DNA from: JACTUC01 sp964477685
GTDB taxonomy: Archaea; Thermoproteota; Methanomethylicia; Methanomethylicales; Methanomethylicaceae
DNA: 12,245 nt
Assembly: GCA_964477685.1 (NCBI GenBank)
Contig: CAYZHK010000047.1
Location: 1 to 12,245 of the forward strand
Direction of reading: 5' to 3'
Positions 1 to 5,371 of the stretch are shown in pieces; positions within the stretch are counted from its first letter, which is position 1; each line of letters starts with the position of its first letter. The notes under the pieces were generated by a model, which did not search any database, had not been told where the DNA came from, and saw only the letters and a program-made list of their open reading frames with translations. The position numbers and the translations under genes were made by a program.

Positions 1-2
1 GG

Positions 3-320
3 AACGGGTCGGGAGCCATTTTGGGAAAGAGGATTGCTGGGGATCTGGGGATGGCAGTCATCAAACCTAGCCTCCAGGCGAAGATAGTGACCATGGAGGG
101 GGGGAGGGAGGTGAGGCAGATACATTACGCCAGGCTGGGCGACGAGATCATTGTCAATGGTCATGCCATAGGTGTCTGCCTTTCGGATCAGGTCTTCCTC
201 ATTGCAGAGAAAGGGATCCTCGTGGACATAATGGGGGGAAAGATGAGGAAGAGGGAAGCCCAGAAGATCCGATTTGGCTCGATTTTAGACCTCATTGTCA
301 AGACGGTGAGTCGTGCATGA
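3..320 (+). CDS. C-terminal part of a conserved archaeal protein, possibly DUF2117 (partial)
   Basis: The frame is open to the left edge and ends at TGA 318-320, so this is probably the 3' end of a longer gene; a TTG at 21 is the first possible start inside the window but has no clear ribosome site. About 105 residues are visible, soluble, with no membrane segment. The part with GDEIIVNGHAIG followed by a valine-rich strand and DIMGGKMR looks to me like the C-terminal beta domain of the archaeal DUF2117 family, where a similar 'VNG..IG' and 'GG' pattern precedes the final helix. That match is from memory and unverified. DUF2117 has no established biochemical function. If the TTG start is real, it is a 99-residue hypothetical protein. 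Its neighbour on the right is convergent, so it belongs with whatever lies upstream of the window. Confidence 0.6.
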   Translation, partial: NGSGAILGKRIAGDLGMAVIKPSLQAKIVTMEGGREVRQIHYARLGDEIIVNGHAIGVCLSDQVFLIAEKGILVDIMGGKMRKREAQKIRFGSILDLIVKTVSRA

Positions 321-329
321 CGTTTCATC

Positions 330-334
330 TTTTT
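330..334 (+). terminator. T-tract downstream of the left-edge gene
   Basis: A run of five T lies 9 bases after the stop codon at 320. Archaeal RNA polymerase often terminates at such T-tracts without a hairpin. The weak hairpin that follows (TGCAT 336-340 with ATGCA 348-352, 7-base loop) comes after the T-run and so is not a bacterial-type terminator. Inference only. Confidence 0.3.
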
Positions 335-392
335 ATGCATTCAAGGGATGCACCCATTGGAAGGTTGGGTTAGTTATTTACCTAAAGAGGTG

Positions 393-797
393 CTATGGAT
401 AGGCCAGCGTACCCTTGATACCAGTGCCCTTTGAGGTAAGGATGTAGATAGTATAGTCAGCGCCTTCAGGGTCAAGCGAGTAACCCAAGGGGACGTAGAT
501 GGTGCTGTTTGGCGCCAATGTCAGGGATGGAGTAAATGTATTGGAGGCTACGGCAATGCCTGACTGGACCTTCACCATCTTCCCACTCGTCAATACGATG
601 GAAGAGACGGCTTCGCTTGTTAGGTTGACTCCCAAGAGGGTATTGGTCTTTCGGTTCAGATTATAATGTGTGATCGCAATCGATTCCTCCAGGGTGAGGG
701 ATGTCTGCTGCGATCTGAGGTAGTTGAAGGCAAGCACAGAGACAATGACGACTGAAACAATCAGGACCAGAACCAGCATTGTTTTTTTCGGTATCAT
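393..797 (-). CDS. Small exported, membrane-anchored hypothetical protein
   Basis: 134 residues; I recognise no family. Residues 5-24 form one hydrophobic helix after a short KK-containing start (MIPKKTMLVL), so this is an N-terminal anchor or uncleaved signal sequence with the rest outside the cell. The remainder is rich in threonine, serine and beta-branched residues and contains two N-x-S/T glycosylation sequons (NLT, NST), consistent with an extracytoplasmic beta domain. It has no cysteine, unlike its neighbours. The ATG at 797 lies 11 bases after the stop of the six-helix membrane protein (809-1600), so the two are almost certainly cotranscribed, with the NosL-like gene first. Its ribosome site is weak (GTGAT). 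It may be an accessory or scaffold subunit of the NosL/ABC cluster. That role is inferred from position only. Confidence 0.7.
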   Translation of the reverse strand: MIPKKTMLVLVLIVSVVIVSVLAFNYLRSQQTSLTLEESIAITHYNLNRKTNTLLGVNLTSEAVSSIVLTSGKMVKVQSGIAVASNTFTPSLTLAPNSTIYVPLGYSLDPEGADYTIYILTSKGTGIKGTLAYP

Positions 798-808
798 GTT
801 GCATCACA

Positions 809-1600
809 TCAGGGCGCAAATCCTGTTGTTCCAAGCACTTGGAACAGTGCAGGGATCACGGCAATCGTTCCCAACACCGAGAAGCCGAGAGCCATTAATG
901 TCAGCTTTCTGATGGCGTTCATCCCCACATCTGCAATCTCCTTGAATTTGAAGGAGTAGTGTCTGATAAACAGGCTCCAAAAGACCAGGCAAATTGCCAG
1001 ACCATAACTGACGATGACAACTAAAAACATTGGAGCGTCATGGAACACAAAGCAGTATGGGCAGGGTAGGGGGTTTGATGCGGTGAATACGGTTCTGCAA
1101 CAGGGGACCACCACGGGCGATACTGTGACATAGAAGGCGACATCAAGGAAAGCCTCCAGGAAAAGCAGGGGCGCCAATATCAGAAATATCTTCGACAGGG
1201 TCAGCATAAGCGGACCACCCTTGACGCGCCGGTTGATCAAATCGAGGCTGAGCCATACCCCGTATGCAAATACCACGAAGAGCTTGACCCCATCGTCGAT
1301 CCATGAATAGGGGGCGCCTGCCTGGTTCACACCAAACTGGCACATGGCACCTGGGATGAGAGGGATCAGGCTCTCGTTGGTGATCCAGAAAACACCGCTC
1401 GCCACGATTCGCGAGAGGAGGATCACCCAAACGATTGTAGAGAGCAGGTAGTAGCTCTTCTCGAGGTTATACCGCTCCTCAAGACCAGCTGTTGAGATTC
1501 GCCTTATTATGCCGAAGGATTTCATGCTGGCATATACCGTTTCAGTGAGCCCGAATAGGCCCAGAATTACCATGATGGTCGTCAGAGCGGTCCATATCAT
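809..1600 (-). CDS. Six-helix membrane protein with external CC and CPYC motifs, NosL-linked
   Basis: 263 residues with about six hydrophobic helices (roughly 4-24, 52-72, 104-122, 133-160, 191-213, 234-256). Cysteines sit at C87 (in GAMCQFG), C167-C168 (in VPCCRT), and C180 and C183 (in PCPYCF, followed by H187). The CC and CPYC motifs share the loop between helices 4 and 5, which by helix count may face outside. The layout resembles thiol-active or metal-binding membrane proteins such as DsbB/VKOR in general form, but I cannot assign it to them. I recall similar uncharacterised proteins beside nosL genes in some bacteria; this is unverified. The ATG overlaps the stop of the NosL-like gene by 4 bases (ATGA, 1597-1600), which implies translational coupling and joint function. 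It could be a copper-relay membrane subunit or a disulfide exchanger. Confidence 0.75.
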   Translation of the reverse strand: MIWTALTTIMVILGLFGLTETVYASMKSFGIIRRISTAGLEERYNLEKSYYLLSTIVWVILLSRIVASGVFWITNESLIPLIPGAMCQFGVNQAGAPYSWIDDGVKLFVVFAYGVWLSLDLINRRVKGGPLMLTLSKIFLILAPLLFLEAFLDVAFYVTVSPVVVPCCRTVFTASNPLPCPYCFVFHDAPMFLVVIVSYGLAICLVFWSLFIRHYSFKFKEIADVGMNAIRKLTLMALGFSVLGTIAVIPALFQVLGTTGFAP

Positions 1601-2262
1601 TTGATAGGGCCTTCCGTTGTTTTAACGGGGATCGGTTTTATTAGCTTTTTCCAGGCCACGAAGCTGAGGATCAGCACAATGATGCCTATTCCTATCATTG
1701 CGCCGAGGAACATGTTCGATGGTGGCACATACTGGATTCCGGTTTGGAGAAGCCCAGGCAATGCAGCGGAGACGGCTAAGACAGGGGTGCCGTTGGGAAG
1801 TGGGTTCTTGAAGATGGCGATCGGGTTGGAGGGATTGTAGCCATTCTCCAACAGGAGCTGGACCGACGTTTCATTTATGGCGAAGCGGTTGTTTGCGCAG
1901 CCCTTGATGATCTTTGCGCCCAGTAGAATATGGGAGGTTTCAGGGTCAACACTGACGACGGAGGAGTTCCTTATCTCAATCACCGCAGGTGGCACCTGAG
2001 TGCCATACCAGTCATCATAGATTTCTATATGGACATTCGGATGTGCGGCAACCGATCTTAGCATGCAACCTGGGCAGCATGTCCATATCCTCTGGCCTGT
2101 GTCAACGTCAGTCATAATGATGCTTGCCTGCATCTCTGGCGTTATTATCATCCCGCAAGCCTCGCACCTGGGGGAGCCGTAGTACTGGTAGTAGAGGTAG
2201 CCGGAGGCACCCAATATCACAGCAGCCACAATTATGAAAACTGCAGGGACAAGGTATTTCAT
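1597..2262 (-). CDS. NosL/TRASH-like membrane-anchored metal-binding protein
   Basis: 221 residues. Helix 5-27 anchors the N terminus and helix 185-205 the C terminus, leaving an external domain between them. That domain has C33-x2-C36-G-M38 (CEACGMII), the CxxCGM motif of NosL copper-binding proteins, then C62-C63-x2-C66 (CCPGC) and C122. The CxxC followed after about 25 residues by C-x3-C also resembles TRASH/YHS treble-clef metal-binding domains. Known NosL binds Cu(I) and serves nitrous oxide reductase maturation, but it is a lipoprotein with a single N-terminal attachment; two membrane helices and the CCPGC motif are unusual here. The start is supported by GGTGG a few bases upstream of the ATG. 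It is the first gene of a leftward operon and diverges from the ABC transporter set. The ligand is likely Cu(I), though another soft metal is possible. The family call is moderately sure, the substrate is not. Confidence 0.7.
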   Translation of the reverse strand: MKYLVPAVFIIVAAVILGASGYLYYQYYGSPRCEACGMIITPEMQASIIMTDVDTGQRIWTCCPGCMLRSVAAHPNVHIEIYDDWYGTQVPPAVIEIRNSSVVSVDPETSHILLGAKIIKGCANNRFAINETSVQLLLENGYNPSNPIAIFKNPLPNGTPVLAVSAALPGLLQTGIQYVPPSNMFLGAMIGIGIIVLILSFVAWKKLIKPIPVKTTEGPIK

Positions 2263-2306
2263 GATCCCACCAGTTTAAGGAGAATCGGCCATCTTAGATA
2301 AGGCTG

Positions 2307-2369
2307 ATGGAATTGAACTCTACAAAAATGGGGCCTGGATGACCATGTTGGAGAGACTATGGAATTGAA
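2307..2369. repeat. 11-bp direct repeat ATGGAATTGAA in the divergent promoter region
   Basis: ATGGAATTGAA occurs exactly at 2307-2317 and at 2359-2369, start to start 52 bases, close to five turns of B-DNA, so both copies lie on the same helix face. The position between two divergent promoters suits paired operator half-sites for a shared regulator. No regulator gene is seen nearby. The function is inference. Confidence 0.45.
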
Positions 2370-2422
2370 TTGCTAAAAGATATTCCTCCTTTAAAGTTTA
2401 TTTACGGTTACTGTTATTACTT

Positions 2423-2428
2423 AGGTGG
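2423..2428 (+). promoter_or_regulatory. Ribosome binding site AGGTGG deciding the start at 2436
   Basis: AGGTGG lies 7 bases before the ATG at 2436. The ATG at 2430 would be only one base away, and the TTG at 2370 would add about 22 residues with no ribosome site of its own, so 2436 is preferred. Confidence 0.6.
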
Positions 2429-2435
2429 AATGAAG

Positions 2436-2912
2436 ATGAAATTTACCGCAAATCCCTTCCAAATCATGCTGCTGGTGTTGATAGTAGCATCAATTGGACT
2501 CACGGGGATGGTCGCCGTTTTCCTGACGTCGCACTGGGAATTCAATCCCTTCATACAGAAACCACTTCCGAGGGGGTGGATAGATCCAAACAACTATGTC
2601 TCCGATAACTTCACGATCACCAATGGGGAAACTTTTATTGACATCTTCGATTATGTGGGGGCAGGCGGACAGTCGATAATGGTATTGGGAATACAGCCAT
2701 TGAAGATTGACACCATCGGCAGCATTGATATAAAGTTCAATCAAATCCCTTTGGGGCAGACCCGAATAGAGACAACCCTTGTGGTTAATACGTCAGTAGC
2801 ATCCTGCTGCTTCGTTACGCTTGTCCAAGCCGGCGTGGAAAATACAGTTGAAATAACATCCTTAGGATTTGAGGGGAAGTTCAGGTATTTAGTCATCATT
2901 CCCACAACGTGA
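2436..2912 (+). CDS. Exported membrane-anchored protein with a CC pair, first gene of the ABC operon
   Basis: 158 residues from the chosen ATG; no family recognised. Residues 8-30 form one hydrophobic helix after MKFTANPF, so the protein is anchored with an outer domain. The outer part is beta-rich, contains sequons (NFT, NTS), and carries its only two cysteines side by side at C124-C125 (VASCCFV). Neighbouring proteins also have CC pairs, which fits binding of a soft metal or disulfide exchange. The next gene starts 6 bases after its stop, and the downstream ribosome site GTGATC overlaps that stop. Promoter and ribosome site are visible upstream. It is likely an extracytoplasmic subunit of the ABC system encoded downstream, perhaps presenting cargo to the permease's outer domain. 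That role is inferred from position. Confidence 0.75.
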   Translation: MKFTANPFQIMLLVLIVASIGLTGMVAVFLTSHWEFNPFIQKPLPRGWIDPNNYVSDNFTITNGETFIDIFDYVGAGGQSIMVLGIQPLKIDTIGSIDIKFNQIPLGQTRIETTLVVNTSVASCCFVTLVQAGVENTVEITSLGFEGKFRYLVIIPTT

Positions 2913-2918
2913 TCAGAT

Positions 2919-3242
2919 ATGAAACGGATTCTGATAATACCGATCTTAGCCATAGTCTTTACAGCCGCCTTGATATCTGTCTGCATTTTGAATGAAATCG
3001 AATGGGACAACAGAACATATGACAGTACATTGAGGGGTGTGATAGGGCTCCCGAGCATTGCGATAGGGTGTAACTATGAAGGAACGAGAAACCCCCTACT
3101 GGAAATCTTCGTTAGGTCCCTCTATGATGTTCCGGGAGGGCACGACTATATTGTTTCGTCGAGCTTCATAGAGTCGCCCATATTCCAACAATACTATCGT
3201 GAGGGAATACCGGGTTTCAACTTCACGTGGGAGAAGGGTTGA
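2919..3242 (+). CDS. Small anchored exported hypothetical protein
   Basis: 107 residues, family not recognised. Residues 4-25 are a hydrophobic helix after MKR, so the rest is probably outside the membrane. It has sequons NRT and NFT, one cysteine near the end of the helix (C22) and another at C51 in AIGCNYEG, followed by a polar segment with PGGHDY. The ribosome site GTGATC (2909-2914) overlaps the previous stop and sits 4 bases before the ATG; it matches the core of the canonical archaeal anti-SD target. The permease ATG follows 2 bases after its TGA (3240-3242), so the genes are tightly coupled. Its small size and position, just before the permease, suggest an accessory subunit. No biochemical role can be read from the sequence. 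Confidence 0.72.
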   Translation: MKRILIIPILAIVFTAALISVCILNEIEWDNRTYDSTLRGVIGLPSIAIGCNYEGTRNPLLEIFVRSLYDVPGGHDYIVSSSFIESPIFQQYYREGIPGFNFTWEKG

Positions 3243-3244
3243 AG

Positions 3245-4435
3245 ATGATCAGTAGGCATAAAAATCTATTGAGCTACTCCTTTGACTGCCTGCGCAGGTA
3301 CCGGATGAGGACAGTGGTGATCCTCATAACGTTCTTGGTCGCGACAACAATTTTATCCGCGGTCCTCTTCACGAAGGATGGCCTCGAAAGAGAGGCGGAA
3401 TTTAGCATCGAGTCTGCACCCGATCTCACGATGCAGTACATAAAAGCAGGCAGATTTGCGCCGATAAATGTCTCCTACATAGACCAAATAAAGGCTGTTG
3501 AAGGGGTTGATGAGGTCTTTAAAAGGACATGGGGGTATGCCGGTATCGGCCTCAACACTTATTTGATAATAGGCTTGGACCCAGATGGGCTCGGGTATGT
3601 AGTAGGACCCATGTCAAGCATTGAGAATGGCAGGTTTTTGGTCCCTGAAGATGACGGGACGGGAAACGTTGTGGTGGGGAAATTAATAGCGAACGCGCTC
3701 GATGTTAAAGTTGGCGATGACATAATACTGCTGAGCGAATCGGTGGATACAAACAGGTTTCATGTTGTTGGGGTTTTTTCGGATCAGTCCTCCATCTACA
3801 CGGCTGACATGATGGTCATGTCGCTGAGCGACGCGAACGCCTTCTTCAAGATGCCAGAGGGCACAGTAACTGACCTATGCACCTATGTGAAGGCTGATCA
3901 GATCCCCAACGATGTTGCGGCGAAGATGTCATGGATGCCCAACATCAGGATCCTGGATCACGATCTCCTCCTCAGGGGCTACATGGCAGCATATGGCGCT
4001 AGGGGGGGCATATTCACCACAGTCTGGACGATGCTGTTGGTGGCAGTTATCCTGATAGCCTTCAGCCAAGCCATTGTGGTAGGGCATCAGTCAAAATTCG
4101 AGGTCGGACTATTGAAGACTTTCGGGTTTTCAACGCTGGACATCATCGAGGTTAGGCTTGTTGAGAGTCTCATCGCCGGGTTCCTCGCCTGCTCGTTGGG
4201 AATGCTGATCGGCTATATTTATGCGGCATATTTCAATGCCCCCGGCTTGGCGAATTTACTGCTGGGGTGGTATTTCTTGCCGTCAGAGTTCCGGCTTCCC
4301 GTATACGCAAGCGCTCAGTCAGTCTTCTCGATCTATACCGTCATCGTAATACCTCTTGTCATCACCTCGACTGTCCCAGCCTGGCTTAACGCAATAACAG
4401 ACCCGGAGCTTGCAATGAGGAGGGCTGCTGCATGA
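3245..4435 (+). CDS. ABC transporter permease, MacB/LolC/FtsX type
   Basis: 396 residues. The N-terminal cytoplasmic segment leads into helix 1 (about 21-43). A large external domain of about 210 residues with the MacB-type periplasmic core pattern follows (valine/glycine-rich strands, IENGRFL, VVVGKLIA, VGDDIIL). Three C-terminal helices (about 258-280, 308-330, 360-382) form the FtsX domain. Between helices 2 and 3 the segment EVGLLKTFGFS matches the conserved cytoplasmic coupling region of this family. Such permeases act as homo- or heterodimers with a LolD/MacB ATPase and work by mechanotransmission on extracytoplasmic partners rather than by a simple channel. ATG 3245 is preferred to the GTG at 3227, which lies inside the upstream gene. 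The stop overlaps the ATPase start by ATGA. The substrate is unknown; context suggests metal or thiol handling. Confidence 0.9.
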   Translation: MISRHKNLLSYSFDCLRRYRMRTVVILITFLVATTILSAVLFTKDGLEREAEFSIESAPDLTMQYIKAGRFAPINVSYIDQIKAVEGVDEVFKRTWGYAGIGLNTYLIIGLDPDGLGYVVGPMSSIENGRFLVPEDDGTGNVVVGKLIANALDVKVGDDIILLSESVDTNRFHVVGVFSDQSSIYTADMMVMSLSDANAFFKMPEGTVTDLCTYVKADQIPNDVAAKMSWMPNIRILDHDLLLRGYMAAYGARGGIFTTVWTMLLVAVILIAFSQAIVVGHQSKFEVGLLKTFGFSTLDIIEVRLVESLIAGFLACSLGMLIGYIYAAYFNAPGLANLLLGWYFLPSEFRLPVYASAQSVFSIYTVIVIPLVITSTVPAWLNAITDPELAMRRAAA

Positions 4436-5115
4436 TTGAAATCAAGAATCTGAATAAAACATTCAATCTGGGCAAATTCAATGAGACCATTGCAGTTACG
4501 GACGTGAACTTGAAGATAAGGGATAAGACCATAGTAGCCTTCACAGGACCGAGCGGTTGCGGAAAGACTACCCTCCTGAGTATGATCGGGCTGATCTTAA
4601 CACCAACATCAGGAGAGATCCTCTTCGACGGAGATAATTTGATGTTGACCACAGACAATTACAAAACGAGTTATAGGAAAAACAACTTTGGCTTCATATT
4701 CCAGCACATAAACCTGCTAACCTCCTACACCGCAATTGAAAATATACTGCTGCCGCTGTACTCCTTTGACATGGAGCCGAAGAAGTACGAAGAGAAGGCT
4801 TACGAATGGATGAAGACTCTAGGGGTTTATGAGAGGGCAAACCACCTGGTGGAGCAACTCTCCGGCGGCGAGCAGCAGAGGGTCTCCTTCGTCAGGGCAC
4901 TCATAAAGGATCCTAAATACATCTTCGCTGACGAGCCCTCTGTCTTCGTCGACGAGCAGACATCCAAGGTGATATACCAAATGCTCTCCTCCCTCAGGGA
5001 TGCCGGGAAGACGGTAATAATGTCGACCCATGATCCTGACCTCCTCAAGATCGCCGATGAGGTCCAAAGGATGAACGCTGGCAGACTTGTCGGCCAGCAG
5101 CAGAGAAGTCCCTGA
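4432..5115 (+). CDS. ABC transporter ATP-binding protein, LolD/MacB-like
   Basis: 227 residues, typical length for the family. Motifs in order: Walker A GPSGCGKTT at 39-47 (K45), Q-loop Q91, signature LSGGEQQR at 143-150, Walker B YIFADE ending in catalytic E168, D-loop aspartate D174, H-loop H200. It should hydrolyse ATP in the cytoplasm to drive the FtsX-type permease directly upstream, with which it shares an ATGA overlap (4432-4435). The D-loop region reads DEPSVFVD instead of the usual DEPTGNLD of LolD/MacB; the acidic residues are kept, so activity is expected. The C terminus is short, without an accessory regulatory domain. A T-tract follows the gene, and the next gene belongs to a different unit. 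Confidence 0.95.
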   Translation: MIEIKNLNKTFNLGKFNETIAVTDVNLKIRDKTIVAFTGPSGCGKTTLLSMIGLILTPTSGEILFDGDNLMLTTDNYKTSYRKNNFGFIFQHINLLTSYTAIENILLPLYSFDMEPKKYEEKAYEWMKTLGVYERANHLVEQLSGGEQQRVSFVRALIKDPKYIFADEPSVFVDEQTSKVIYQMLSSLRDAGKTVIMSTHDPDLLKIADEVQRMNAGRLVGQQQRSP

Positions 5116-5122
5116 GTGAACC

Positions 5123-5132
5123 TTTTTTAATA
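5123..5132 (+). promoter_or_regulatory. T6 tract / TATA-like element between the ABC and symporter operons
   Basis: TTTTTTAATA follows the ATPase stop by 7 bases. The T6 run could end the ABC transcript, while TTTTTTAATA could serve as the TATA element of the symporter operon, with transcription from about 5154. The resulting leader holds a short hairpin (GGCGC 5155-5159 with GCGCC 5170-5174, 10-base loop). Both roles are inferred. Confidence 0.35.
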
Positions 5133-5197
5133 GGGTAGCAGGATAGTTCCGGAGGGCGCTTTGAGAAGGGCGCCGCTGTAATCAGGTGGAGGAGCAG

Positions 5198-5371
5198 TTG
5201 TTGAAGAAGAAGGGTTTTATAGCGATTTCGCTGTTAATTGTCACGCTCATGTATCTTGTGCCGTTCTTCATTTTAAATGGCACCGTAGGCCCCCAGACCC
5301 TGATCTTCTGGACCCTGATCTCCGTGGCATACCTGGTCATAGCGATTGTGGCCCTGAGGGGTGGCGAGTGA
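5198..5371 (+). CDS. Tiny two-helix membrane protein paired with the symporter
   Basis: 57 residues from TTG 5198 (56 if TTG 5201 is used). A GTG at 5186 is in frame, but it lies inside the AGGTGGAGG ribosome site (5184-5192), so the start must be one of the two TTG codons just after it. The protein starts LLKKKGF, then has two hydrophobic helices (about 6-27 and 34-52) joined by a short loop NGTVGPQT, and ends RGGE. Small membrane proteins of this kind (for example the DUF3311/YhdT group) often precede sodium:solute symporter genes and are thought to be auxiliary subunits. The resemblance is in size, topology and context; I cannot confirm the family. Its TGA overlaps the symporter ATG by one base, so the two are translationally coupled. 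Confidence 0.75.
   Translation: MLKKKGFIAISLLIVTLMYLVPFFILNGTVGPQTLIFWTLISVAYLVIAIVALRGGE

Larger units (their letters stand above)
2263..2435. promoter_or_regulatory. Divergent promoter region between the two arms of the NosL/ABC cluster
   Basis: 173 bases separate the leftward NosL-like start (2262) from the rightward start chosen at 2436. For the rightward genes, TTTAAAGTTTATT at about 2390-2402 is a good TATA candidate, placing transcription near 2420-2428 with a short leader that carries AGGTGG. For the leftward genes a weaker TATA candidate reads TTATCTAAG on the minus strand (about 2293-2301). An 11-base direct repeat lies between the promoters (see the repeat entry). No credible coding region crosses this gap. 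Confidence 0.5.

Noticed and set aside
1053..1064. CPYC in the six-helix protein as a glutaredoxin/thioredoxin active site
   Set aside because: The motif is in a short loop between membrane helices without a thioredoxin fold, so only a general thiol or metal role can be suggested.
1597..2262. Nitrous oxide reductase (nos) operon
   Set aside because: Only a NosL-like protein is present. There is no nosZ, no NosD-type beta-helix protein and no NosY-type permease, so denitrification cannot be claimed.
2370..2435. N-terminal extension of the 158-residue exported protein from TTG 2370
   Set aside because: It covers the TATA-like element and ribosome site and would place polar and tyrosine-rich residues before a normal signal anchor. 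ATG 2436 has AGGTGG at the right distance.
5155..5174. Hairpin GGCGC/GCGCC as a riboswitch or attenuator in the symporter operon leader
   Set aside because: The stem is only 5 base pairs with a 10-base loop, and no conserved riboswitch core is visible. It is too weak to call.
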